A DNA stretch of 64,000 bases from Fallopia convolvulus (taxonomy: Eukaryota > Streptophyta > Magnoliopsida > Caryophyllales > Polygonaceae), in contig OZ024724.1 of assembly GCA_964016875.1 (NCBI GenBank), forward strand, positions 22,738,200 to 22,802,199, in the 5' to 3' direction. Under the pieces are notes generated by a model, which was not told the origin of the DNA, made no database searches, and was given only the letters and a program-made list of their open reading frames with translations. The position numbers and the translations under genes are program-made. The stretch's first letter is position 1; every line of letters starts with the position of its first letter. This document shows positions 48,098-57,424 of this stretch, piece after piece.

Positions 48098-48257
48098 GGG
48101 CGTAACGGCGGGACACCATGGACGACGAGCTCGCGGAAGCTCGTCGAAGACGACGACCTCCCAGCCGTTACGGCCGAAGTGCTTCTGGCCGCTACGGCCG
48201 AAGTGCTTCTGGCCGTGGCGGCCAGACACGTTCTGGCCGTAACGGCCAGACACGAGT
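48098..48257. repeat. 24-bp palindromic array 1 (in the 5' UTR intron of the PMD gene)
   Basis: Four regular 24-bp units start at 48162, 48186, 48210 and 48234, each with a core close to GGCCGTTACGGCC and an 8-base variable spacer; a degenerate core lies at 48098. Between them (48121-48150) is a separate hairpin, GACGAGCT...AGCTCGTC. The minus strand is open across the units as eight-residue repeats such as FGRSGQKH. Confidence 0.85.
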
Positions 48258-48359
48258 ATTTTGCTTATAATTTTGTATTTTGCTTAGGAATCTGTATTTT
48301 ACCTAATATCTGTATCGACCCCTTTTGCTTGTATTGATCATTCTGATTAACTGTTTCAG

Positions 48360-50537
48360 ATGGGAGATAGGTCGACTCGTCATCGTCGTCGAGATGCATT
48401 GAGAGAGGTTGTGTCGCAGCCAGATCCTCAGATAGAGGGATTGGACGACATACATGACGAGCTGGTGGATCAGGTGCAGGCTCCGGCTCCCTCGGTACAG
48501 GCACAGGCTGCGACTCCCTCGGACCAGGAGGATCGTCGTGATTATAGTACTGTGTATACTAGGCACCGTCGACGGTGCACTTCACAGCCAGTTATTATTC
48601 ATAGTGCCGAGCCGGAGGATGAGGCAGTAGAGGATCCGACGTCGACGCACGGGAGTCAGGCTCGACGGTCGAGGACTGCGAGTCAGTCTTCACGGTCTCG
48701 CGCTAGAGGCCGAGGTCGGACTCAGGCCGAGGCTACAGGCGGTGGAGTTCATGCGACTCCAGTTGGTCCTTCGTCTAGCCAGGGACATAGGAGACGCGCC
48801 GGCGGGATGAACATTTATCCGTTTCTGACCGATCATGTACCCGGTGGCCCGCAGATACCGGAGTTGCTACTTGGATTTGAGGAGCATGTCGCCCACCACA
48901 TCTATGTTGGCCGGGTACGTCATTTATCTGTACACTTTTATTAACCTCCTTTTATACGTTTGATCTTATTTGGATTATTATTGCATAGGAGCGGGTTGGG
49001 TTTAGGATTCACGGACGTACTTCCCAGCTATCTAGATGGGTGTCGGCTGGGGACGGCGGTTGGGTTAACATAGTTAGGCATAGTGGACTTGCTCATCTAC
49101 AGGACCTCATGTATAGCCGCATTCATACTCCGTTGATTGTGGCATTTCTCGAGCGATGGCAGCCAGAGACGAGCTCGTTCCATATGCCTTGGGGAGAGAT
49201 GACGATCACGTTGCATGATGTGGCACTTATCCTCGGTCTGAGGATTGATGGAGATGCAGTTATTCTTCCGCCTAATGAGCGGAATCTGAAGCAGGGAAAG
49301 TTGAGGGAGTTGCAGAGATCACAGTTTCTGAAGTTGTTTGGGTTAGATGAGGTGTGGTTCAACAACCATTATGATAAGGGAGGGTTCACACATTCAGATC
49401 TGAAGGACATATGCGGGAAGCGGATCGATGAGCAGGCTGATTCGAAGATTCCAGCAGCGGGTTTTCTGATGTTTCTGCTGGCGTCCACATTATTTCCTGA
49501 CAGGTCACAGCATCGGATTCCTCTTTCATATATCGCTCTAGTGCGAGATGTCATGGCAATGGATGACATGTCATGGGGTTCAGCCGTGCTCGCTTATTTG
49601 TATCGAGGGCTCGGTGAGTGCACACGATCGGGCGCCCGTCAGATGGGTGTTTGTACGACACTCTTACAGGTAAGTGATTGTTTCTACTATGTCAATTATG
49701 TACATTAAAGAAGCTTATAATTCTCTTATAATTTTCTATGTAGGCTTGGATCTTCTTGTACTTTCCTGCCTTTCGCCCTGTTGACGATCCGGCTTGGGAA
49801 GGCGGTGCACCATGGGCCGCGAGATGGGGAGATGGTGGATCACTTGATGCTACGCGCAACTTCAGAGCGGAGCTAGATCATATGACTGCGACAGATGTAA
49901 GTACATAAAAAATGCAACTTATAAATATTGTTTTGTTTAGGTTATAATCTATATTAAAACTGTTATGCTTTAGGTTGATTGGTCGCCATACGGAGTGTTA
50001 GATTTCAGTGACACTCTAGCTACTTCACGTTTCCACGGCGTGATATCTGTTCTTGATATCTCAGAGCCGTACATGCCTGATCGAGCCGCTAGGCAGTACC
50101 ACCGTGTGCAGCAGATACCACGTCTGCCTATCCTGCCCCGCACTGCCACACGACCAGCAGCCGTACGGAGTTACGTAGTGGAGCATGATGCGTCTCTGTG
50201 GGTTTGGGATGCACAGAACTTCCACTCCATTACTTTAGATCTCATGGGACCTCCAGTGACGGATGACCCGTCGGCTTCTTCATCAGATTATATGTCGTGG
50301 TATGAGCCTCGTACTCATATGTACGTGAGTCCACAGATTGGAGAGCAGATGTATTTACAGCGCATGCAGTGTGTGGTCGGTTATCTTACACCATTCGCTA
50401 TGACTCCCGATCGAGATCTGCGTGAGGCCATTAGGAGATCTATGATTGATCTAGGAGGACAGTGGCCCCCGCCAGAGGCCGGTCAGGGGAGTGGTTATGG
50501 ACGCCACGACGATGATGATGATGATACCGTCATTTGA
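48360..50537 (+). CDS. Plant mobile domain (PMD) protein, MAIN-like, four exons
   Basis: Exons 48360-48914, 48989-49669, 49744-49896 and 49974-50537 are all in phase 0, joined by GT-AG introns (CCGG|GTACG, ACAG|GTAAG, AGAT|GTAAG; acceptors GCATAG, TGTAG, TTTAG), giving 650 residues. Residues 1-170 are disordered, rich in R, Q, S and P. From about residue 186 the aminotransferase-like plant mobile domain begins: RTSQLSRWVSAGDGGWVNIV, FLERWQPETSSFHMPWGEMT, LHDVALILGLRIDGD, and later YRGLGECTRSGARQ and AWIFFYFPAF-like text. The C-terminus ends in an acidic DDDDDD run. PMD proteins occur as host MAIN/MAIL proteins, which act in transposon silencing, and as genes inside Mutator-like and gypsy elements. 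The MULE neighbour and repeat arrays suggest the mobile form. The frame is intact, with no stops. Confidence 0.9.
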
Positions 50538-50575
50538 TTTTTATGTTGTTTTGAGAATTCTCCTATGACTTATGT

Positions 50576-50757
50576 GGTATTTTCGTATTTGACGTTTGGA
50601 TATTTTTAGACTTGGGTTGTATTTTCGTACTTGACGTTTAGATATGTTCAGACTTACGATGCTTATGTCGTATTTTCGTATTGGACGTTTGGATATTTTC
50701 ATACTTAGATTGTCAGATTGGACGTTTGGATATTTTCATATTTTCGTATTGACGCAA
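50576..50757. repeat. Tandem repeat, about 50-60 bp x 4, after the PMD gene
   Basis: Four or so units carry GTATTTTCGTA, then TTGACGTTTGGATAT and a TTAGACTTG/TTCAGACTTA word. Unit length varies. It lies in the presumed 3' UTR or just beyond. Confidence 0.7.
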
Positions 50758-50803
50758 AATCAATCACCAAAAAACACAAGTCTTTAGATATGGAATCCAG
50801 CTC

Positions 50804-50875
50804 CAGCCGTTACGGTCGGAGAGCCTCCAGCCGTTACGGCTGGATACAATCTGGCCGTTACGGTCATGTTCAACA
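50804..50875. repeat. 24-bp palindromic array 2 (between the PMD gene and the MULE gene)
   Basis: Three units start at 50804, 50828 and 50852 with cores CCGTTACGG flanked by AG/CC and spacers of eight bases. It lies downstream of the PMD gene and beyond the last donor of the minus-strand MULE gene, so it is inside that gene's remaining intron or 3' region. Confidence 0.9.
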
Positions 50876-50935
50876 GAATTTGAATTTGATTCATAATAAG
50901 TGCATAAAAACTTAAAAACGAAGTGTATGACTTAC

Positions 50936-52527
50936 TTGTTTGTAGCGTATGTGCAGTCGAGTACTAAGACGTAGGGAAATGCCTTAAGAAGTGATATCGA
51001 ATCAGGACCGGCGAAGAAGACGTCACTAATCCGATTGCTTTTATCATCTAATCTGTGCTCCACGAAGTAGTTGTTCTCCTTAGCTCGGAGGAAGAACTCT
51101 TGAACAATAGTTCGCCCCTCCAAACCAGCCTTCTTTAAACCATATCTTGCTGTGTAGATCTGTTTCTTACTCGTGAAGTTCATTGGGAAATCTTTCAATG
51201 CCACTGCAATCTGAGTCGGGTTACAATTTCTTGATGACATCGACTCCACCAACTTCAGCTTTTGGCCGGTGAGTCTTCCAGCGAGTGCATGCCCATGCAA
51301 ACTAGAATTTATCCTGTGGTTGTGAATTCCATGCACAACCTCAATCCTCCACGATCCTCTTGGACCTTCAATACAAGTCACTGCAAACTTGCAACCACAT
51401 TTCTTGGACTTAATGGTCTCTTGGACCTCCTTTACTTCCCTTCTCTTCGGGGTGTAAACCCCTTCCCTCTCGCATACCAACCAGGTCTTGCCAAGCTGAC
51501 CAAATAATGTAGACTTCTTTGTCCGCCCAGTTCGAATGCACATGTTATTTTCAATACCTGTTGTCTTAACCCACTCTATGGCCTCCTCTCTACTACCAAA
51601 TATCCTATCTGTGGTAAATAACTCTGTATAGTCATCGGACTCTTGCACCACCTCCTCCACGGGTTCCAAAAACTGTGGCATGCCGCTCAAAGATGGAAGC
51701 TCACGCCTCGCCAGTGACTCCATCTGTGTATAATCAGTATTGTACTGATCGGTATGCATCTGAGCATACCCACTATCGTACTGATTTGGACACATCTGAG
51801 AGTATCCACCCCAATCACCTGTAGTTGGCATCTGACTTGGATGCGTCGACGGATATCCACTACTATACCAATCTCCAGCAAACGGAATCGGTTCTGACTG
51901 CACCTGGGGATATCCATAAACAATTGTATGCGGGATCACTCTGTCCATCTTCGATCCTCAGTGCATCAAGCCCAATGTACACTTCATTATCTTCCTACAA
52001 AGATTAAAACAAAGCTTAAATAAGATTCTGTAAAATATAGCCGTAACGGCCAGAGTGTGCCAAATCAGTACCGGCTGGAGCACCTCCAGCCGTTACGGCT
52101 GGGAAGCACCTGGCCGTTACGGCCAGTGACACTCCAACCGTACCGGCTGGATGCTGCCTGGCCGTTACGGCCAGACAGTTTCATCCTTTTAAAAATCGAA
52201 TCTTTTTGTTTAAGAACACTTCGAAGTTCTTAGACAAAAGTTACGATCTTTTCTCAACAAAGTAACATTTAACCTAGTTTTTTACTAATAATTATATAGA
52301 TTTGCATATTCAATACATGCAAGATTAAATACACTTTTTTTTCTACATTAAAACTATTTTTAGATAAACATGTAGTTTTACACAATTTTTTTCTTTCAAA
52401 TATAGTAGAGTGAAGTAGAGTGGTGGAAGAAAGCAACTTGGAACAAACAGATAATACATACCTCATTATGGTTGATGTTCAAGGCTTGATCTTCTAAATC
52501 CATGAAATAATCTCCTTTGTTGTTCAT
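50936..52527 (-). CDS. MULE/FAR1-like transposase, N-terminal half only
   Basis: A short first exon is proposed at 52527-52462 (start MNNKGDYFMD, donor GAG|GTATGT). The main exon is 52004-50936 (acceptor TTTGTAG). The long frame begins near MDRVIPHTIV (51948), with repeats rich in Y, Q and G, then an acidic stretch. A FAR1-type zinc domain (SREEAIEWVKTTGIENNM, CGCKFAVTCIEG and HGIHNH, the C...C...HNH ligands) and a helix-rich link follow, and it ends at VLVLDCTYATNK, where the MULE catalytic domain normally starts. A good donor (ACAA|GTAAGT) follows, but the next exon with the rest of the DDE and SWIM domains is absent; the PMD gene lies there instead. Joining exon 1 in phase 0 does not lead into the long frame, so start and frame are unsettled. 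It is a truncated transposase that could still bind DNA. Confidence 0.75.
52038..52182. repeat. 24-bp palindromic array 3 (in an intron of the MULE gene)
   Basis: Six units start at about 52038, 52063, 52087, 52111, 52135 and 52159; all spacings are 24 except one of 25. Cores vary between CCGTTACGG, CCGTAACGG and GTACCGG, with CAG/CTGG or TGG/CCA arms. Confidence 0.9.
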
Positions 52528-52550
52528 GGTTGAAGATTGAAAACTATGTA

Positions 52551-52604
52551 GAAGTGTTGTGGGTTTGAAGAAGTGTTGTGGGTTTGAAGAAGTGTTGTGG
52601 GTTT
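52551..52604. repeat. GAAGTGTTGTGGGTTTGAA x 3
   Basis: Three head-to-tail copies of about 19 bp lie in what would be the 5' UTR or promoter of the minus-strand MULE gene. Confidence 0.85.
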
Positions 52605-52721
52605 TATACTAGATATGAATGGAAGTGGTTGAGTGCTACGGCTATAGGGCATTAAAAAGGCTACGGCGGAAAAGAGTTAAGGTAGTTGAGTGCATTTAAT
52701 TCGTCGGTTTCAATAAACATC

Positions 52722-52852
52722 CAGCCGTTACGGCCCGAGGGACCCCAGCCGGAACGACCAGAGTGCTTCCAGCCGTTACGGTTGGGAGCCCTCTGGCCGT
52801 TCCGGCTGGGGTCCCTCGGGCCGTAACGGTTCGAGGGTGCGCTATTATGAAC
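52722..52852. repeat. 24-bp palindromic array 4, itself a large inverted repeat
   Basis: Five exact 24-bp units start at 52722, 52746, 52770, 52794 and 52818. Units 1-2 are nearly the reverse complement of units 4-5 (CGAGGGACCCCAGCCGGAAC against its complement), centred in unit 3, so about 120 bp could fold into one long hairpin. It is followed by GAGGGTGCGCTATTATGA (52833-52850), a word repeated after array 5. It lies between the divergent MULE and SUMO-like genes. Confidence 0.9.
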
Positions 52853-52988
52853 AAAGTTGCTTTTCTGTCCCATTTAATGTTCTGATAATAGTATACCATT
52901 TAATGTTCTGATGACACTATTATGAGTTTTTTCTTGTGACAAGACCCATGCATGTACATCACATTGAGGGTAGACCAATTTTCAACCA

Positions 52989-52995
52989 TATAAGA
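52989..52995 (+). promoter_or_regulatory. TATA-like box of the SUMO-like gene
   Basis: TATAAGA lies 58 bp upstream of the chosen start codon at 53047, a normal plant spacing for a short 5' UTR. Confidence 0.45.
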
Positions 52996-53046
52996 AGACT
53001 TCCATCCATCCAACCTCAAACCCAAACCAGAATTTCATCTCCATCC

Positions 53047-53355
53047 ATGGCTCCTAAGAAAGCAGCATGTTCCTCGCGAACCTACGCCATTACTCCACGC
53101 TTCATCAACATCTCCATCGTTCTCGTGCAAGGTGTTAAGGAGAGCAGATCGGAATGGACCATGGTACCCGAGGGCACCCTACGAAACTTGGTCATATCAT
53201 GGAGCCAATCTGGCGTGGGAGTACCACCAGGATATTGCCGCTTTTTCCTGAACGACAACGATATAACAGATCGTATGTTAGCCAAAGAAACGGTCGCACA
53301 ACTTCGCCTATTCGAAGGTGCTGAGATTCGTGCAGTTGATAATATTACGCCTTAG
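53047..53355 (+). CDS. Small SUMO/ubiquitin-like protein, no C-terminal Gly-Gly
   Basis: The ATG at 53047 (context CATCCATGGC, starting MAPKKAACSS) gives 102 residues; the frame is open further upstream (from 52936), but this start has the better context and a TATA box 58 bp upstream. From residue 15 the text follows a beta-grasp SUMO-like layout: a first strand (FINISIVLVQG), a second strand (EWTMVPEGT), a helix (LRNLVISWSQS), then GYCRFFLNDNDITDRMLA, ETVAQLRLFEGAEI and a last strand (RAVDNI). The RF-x-[FL]-x(2)-x-I pattern and GxEI match SUMO and Rad60-type SUMO-like domains. It ends NITP without the Gly-Gly needed for conjugation, so it would act, if expressed, as a binding module. No intron is needed. 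It lies between 24-bp arrays 4 and 5. Assignment is by pattern only. Confidence 0.6.
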   Translation: MAPKKAACSSRTYAITPRFINISIVLVQGVKESRSEWTMVPEGTLRNLVISWSQSGVGVPPGYCRFFLNDNDITDRMLAKETVAQLRLFEGAEIRAVDNITP

Positions 53356-53697
53356 GATTAAATGTTGTTTGTTGTTTTTTCATGTTTCGGCTTTAGAAGC
53401 AAGTGTTTTTTGTCATTTCGTGATTCAGTAAGTTATATTTCGATGTTTTTTCATGTAGAAGCAAGTGTTGTTTGTAAGTTCATGGTTTGGAAGTAATGAA
53501 GTTGTTTGTTGTTTTTAAACTTGAGTTTGGTCATCTAATAGCGCAACAAAAATGGTAAGTTGAACATGATACATTTGTTAGGGCTTTAACAATCCACCCA
53601 AAGATCCAAAATAGAATCATATAGAGACATACAACAATATGTAAAACTTAAAATACATATATAAATAAACTAACTTAAAACCCTAAACTATTAGCTC
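53356..53697 (+). other. 3' flank of the SUMO-like gene
   Basis: TG-rich text with a loosely repeated pair of words, TTTTTTCATGT then TAGAAGCAAGTGTT (about 53374-53410 and 53446-53471), plus TTGTTTGTTGTTTTT. Presumed 3' UTR; no gene is seen. Confidence 0.45.
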
Positions 53698-53870
53698 CGG
53701 CCGTTCTGGCCAAATACCCTCCAGCCGTAACGGCCAGACTGTGCCCAGCCGTTACGGCTGGAGCACGTCCGACCGTTATGGCTGGAGTGTATCCGGCCGT
53801 AACGGCTGGGCACCCTCCGGCCGTAACGGCTGGAGGGTGCACTATTATGAAAAAAGGAGGGTGCGCTATT
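53698..53870. repeat. 24-bp palindromic array 5
   Basis: Six exact 24-bp units start at 53698, 53722, 53746, 53770, 53794 and 53818, with cores CCGTAACGG, CCGTTACGG and variants. It is followed by GAGGGTGCACTATTATGA (53833-53850), 1000 bp from its near-copy after array 4, and then by a second GGAGGGTGCGCTATT. Confidence 0.9.
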
Positions 53871-54225
53871 CGGAAATGGCGTTAAAATATGAGAGCGGAT
53901 CATGTGCGAATGGGCGCTAGGGTGCAAAAGAAAACGCATCTAAACCGTCGATCTACCTTGAATTATTTGGACACGCGAAGCGCATCCAAATAATTCATAA
54001 AAAACGAGCGCGCATGTAAACTAAACGCTACCAAACGTACTTGTCGCCCAAGCTAAGCCGAAAGAAAGACAATTTTTTATTCTCTTTCCAAATCAAAACC
54101 AAAAAACCACTTTCTTCCTCTGCGAAAATAAAGCTTCTAAACAGGATTGAAACACAACGATTAACGATCTTCGAAAGGAGCTTTGTTCAGATTTACAATT
54201 TTGAAGATCTGACTCATTAAGATTA
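53871..54225. other. Upstream region of the FAR1-like pseudogene
   Basis: It contains a near-palindrome around AATTATTTGG...CCAAATAATT (about 53962-53993), rich in GCGC words, then an AT-rich stretch likely to be the promoter and 5' UTR of the next gene. No TATA box stands out. Confidence 0.4.
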
Positions 54226-54398
54226 ATGGAACCGGGTAATAAATAATTTTTCCCTGATTAAAACTAATACAACACTATTTTGAAAAGTTTCGTTGCATAT
54301 ATTGTCAATAATTGTGTATGTTTAAGCATTACCAATAGGAAAACTCCCATTTTATGGTTTTGAGGGGCATTGCTATGATTTATTTGAGAAGACTGTAC

Positions 54399-54830
54399 AT
54401 TAGTTCACATTTGTTCAGATATATCTCGGATTTGTTCATTGATATTACACATTTGTTAATCCAAAATTTGTTCATAGATATCAAGCATTTGTTCATAGAT
54501 ATCGCGGATTTGTTTATACTCCCTCCGTTCTATTCTATTTGACACTTTAGAGCTAAAATCGTGTTCATTAAAACTTGTCATTTTGGAGTATTTATTTAAT
54601 TAATGTATTGGAAAGTGTTTGTATTGACTTTTTTCTTTCATTCTATTGGCTTTAAGGATGGGTTAGTAATTAATTTTTGATTACATATAGAAAAATTTGG
54701 ATTTCCAATAATATTTCTTATATTTTCAATGAATTTCTTAATATGTGTGAATTGTTCTAAAGTGTCAAGTAGAATAGAACGGAGGGAGTACATATCATGC
54801 ATTTGTTCAATAATATCAATTGTACGTGTA
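54399..54830. repeat. 21-bp ATTTGTTCAT array in the first intron of the FAR1-like pseudogene
   Basis: About six units begin ATTTGTTCA and continue TAGATATC[AG][AC]G[CG], most 21 bp long (about 54405-54518, resuming 54789-54830). A Stowaway MITE interrupts one unit. Confidence 0.8.
54519..54788. mobile_element. Stowaway MITE (Tc1/mariner)
   Basis: It begins CTCCCTCCGTTCTATTCTAT and ends with its near-exact reverse complement (GAATAGAACGGAGGGAG), flanked by TA at 54517-54518 and 54789-54790. It is 270 bp, AT-rich, non-coding, with terminal inverted repeats of over 30 bp. It is a typical Stowaway and sits inside a 21-bp array. Confidence 0.95.
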
Positions 54831-55754
54831 GTGTATACAATTGCGTATTTACATGTTTCTTTTTCCTATAATGAAGGAAAAATAAAAGATAAAAAGGAAT
54901 TAAAGATCGTGATCTCGCCTGACAACACACATTACTACATACCATTTTGTGATGACAGCTTAAGACCTAAAGAGGGGATGTTGTTTAAAACCTGGGAACA
55001 AGGAGTAAATTTCTACAAGGCATACGCAGATGCATGTGGTTTCCAAGAACGTGCTGGTACAATTACAAAGTCTTCAGATCGAACTAACACTACAATTTGG
55101 AAATACATGTTCTGTAATCGGGTAGGATTTAAAAACTCAACTAAAAAATAAGAAGACAAAGAAGATGATGAAGATAATGATGAAGAAGATGATGAAGAGA
55201 ATCATGAGGAAGAAGGACAACAAGGAACAGTGAAAATGCGAAAAAGAGTAACCAAAAGGTGTGGTTGCTTTGCTAAACTGGCTATGAGACTTTTTGGATG
55301 AAACGGATATGTTGTTAAGAAATTTGAGAGCGTCACACCCATATTATGTTTGAAGATGGACAAAAACACTTTGCAAAGAGCAATAGGATATTGACCTCCT
55401 TCCATGAATATTTCATCATGAATTGCATACGAGCAAACATTGGTACAAGCAAGTCATACAAAATCTACAAGGAATTTGTTGGTTCATATGCAAAAATTGG
55501 TGCAACTATAATTGATTTCAAAAAATTTAAAAGAGATCTGAACTCTTTCATGATTGGGTGTGATGCTCAAATAGTTATTGACAACTTGTTCAAGAAAAAA
55601 GAAAGATGTGACGCGTTTTTCTTTGAATATGATGTTGATGAACAACATCAATTAACCAAATTATTCTGGTGTGATCCTATTGCAAGGAAGAACTTCTCAT
55701 ATTTTGGAGATGTTGTCTCAACTGATGCAACATACAAATCAAACAGGTATGAAA

Positions 55755-55950
55755 AAGCTTATTTTTGATGAACAAATTAATTCCTTTGATGAACAAATCG
55801 TATATACGGATGAACAAAATTAATACTTGCCTTTAGGAATTTACAATGAACAAATTAATTCTTTTGATGAACAAATCGTATTTTGTGATGAACAAATCAT
55901 ACATACTGATGAACAACATCATATATATTGATGAACAAATATAATTATGT
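55755..55950. repeat. GATGAACAAAT array in an intron of the FAR1-like pseudogene
   Basis: About nine copies of ATGAACAAAT or a close form occur, spaced about 20-24 bp. This is the reverse complement of the ATTTGTTCAT motif upstream. It fills the intron between 55747 and 55959. Confidence 0.8.
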
Positions 55951-57424
55951 GCCTTTCAGGTATGAAATGGTGTTTGTACCATTCACAGGGGTTGACAACA
56001 ACAAGAACAACATTACTTTTTCCTTTGGGTTGCTTCTAAAAGAAGATATCGAATCTTATGTTTGGCTAATCCAAAATTCAAAGATGCAATGAACCATTTG
56101 TCATTCTCACTGATCAAGATCCTACAGTAAGAGTGGCAATTGAAAAGGTTTTTGAAAAGGTTGTGCATCGTTTCTGCATGTGGCATTTGTTCAAGGTACC
56201 GTTAAAGGTTACAAATGATGTGTATAACAATGATCAATTCAGAAGCAAGTTCAACAAGCTTGTTTGGAGCAATGAAATTAGCCGGGAAGATTTTGAAGAA
56301 ACTTGGCATTCCATTATTGCTGAATTTGGACTGGAATCAAACACTTGGTTGCCGCTGATGTTTGAGCTACGTCACTTATGGATCCATGCGTACTTCAATG
56401 ATGTAAATATGGGTGGACTTCTTAGAAAAACATCAAGGTCTGAGACCCAGAACTTCTTCTTCTCGCATTTCATTGGATCCACATCTTCTCTAGTTATCTT
56501 CATGATGTAGTTTGAGAGTGCAATTGATTCCCAAAGGCACAATAAGCAGAGGTTAGACTTTGAAACGTTAACAAGCTCCCCCACTCTAATGACACCATTG
56601 GATCTAGAGAAACATTGTGCATCTGTTTATACCATAAATGTCTTCTATGACGTCCAAACAGAAATTTTTGCTTTTGTATTTGAATGTGGTCTAAGCAATT
56701 TGTTCAAGGAAGACAACATTCACGAGTATCACATCAACGGGTAGTTTGGGAAGGTACATGTTGTGAAACATGAGCTTCAAAACGAAGAGTTCATTCGCTC
56801 GTGCAATAAGTTCATCAATATCGGGATTCCATGCTGCCATATGTTTTTCATATTCAAAAACATTGGGTTGAGGAAGGTGCCAACTAAGTACATCAAGAAT
56901 AGATGGACGAAGACATCAAATTTGACTCCTACTTTTGAGATAGAAGGTTCAACAGTTGAACAATGTGATGTGATGAATGAGAAGAAGTTGTTGATTGCTG
57001 ATTTATTGGGCGAGGTACATTCTTGCATTAATGCCATAGGGGACAACACCGAACAACGCAAAGAGCTGATTTGTTTCTTGAAGGAAAAAAAGGAAACATA
57101 TTTGAGCTTATTGGGAGGAGAATCATCTACATCAACAAGGCAGAGTTCAATCCAAACATTCTTGGGAAGCAGACCGAGTGTTATTGAGGTACACCCTCCT
57201 GAACGAGCAATGACAAAGAGCAGGAAGAAAGAAGGGCGTATTATGGGAGGTAAAGAGAAGGCAATGAAGAAAGCAAACAAGGAGCAAAGGACTTTGTGCA
57301 AAATGCAAGAAGCTTGGACACAACAGCAGGACATGCACCTATGTTCCCAATTAGATCTCTCATTAATCATTGATTTCCGATACATAATTGTTGCATTAGG
57401 GTGAAATGCATAGTATTCTTAATT

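Larger units (their letters stand above)
54226..57404 (+). pseudogene. FAR1-related sequence / MULE-derived gene, broken
   Basis: A start exon ATGGAACCGG|GTAATA is proposed at 54226-54235. The FAR1 DNA-binding domain is at about 54900-55330: LRPKEGMLFKTWEQGVNFYK, YADACGFQERAG, IWKYMFCNRVGF, a stop near 55150, then RKRVTKRCGCFAKLAMRLFG and another stop. The MULE transposase domain starts near 55350 and includes FFWCDPIARKN-like text (LFWCDPIARKNFSYFGDVV), STDATYKSNR, then after an intron (55747-55959) YEMVFVPFTGVDN and a catalytic FVILTDQ-like region with a frameshift near 56090. A SWIM-type finger (RSCNKFINIGIPCCHMFFIF) near 56,800 has lost its first cysteine. The tail is basic with KKEGRIMGGKEKAMKK. 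Four or more stops or shifts make it a pseudogene. Intact members are nuclear transcription factors or transposases of about 700-850 residues. Confidence 0.85.

Noticed and set aside
48162..53841. CRISPR-like look of the 24-bp arrays (repeat plus variable 8-bp spacer)
   Set aside because: The core itself varies, spacers are only 8 bp, the genome is a plant, and no cas genes exist. It is a palindromic minisatellite-like repeat.
47640..54060. Terminal inverted repeats of one large MULE enclosing PMD, MULE and SUMO-like genes
   Set aside because: Only vague likeness between GGCACCC-type words near 47,720 and GGGTGC words near 53,840; no long inverted repeat or 9-bp duplication could be shown by eye.
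56777..57385. 202-codon minus-strand frame
   Set aside because: It is antisense to the SWIM and tail part of the FAR1-like pseudogene; no recognisable domain.
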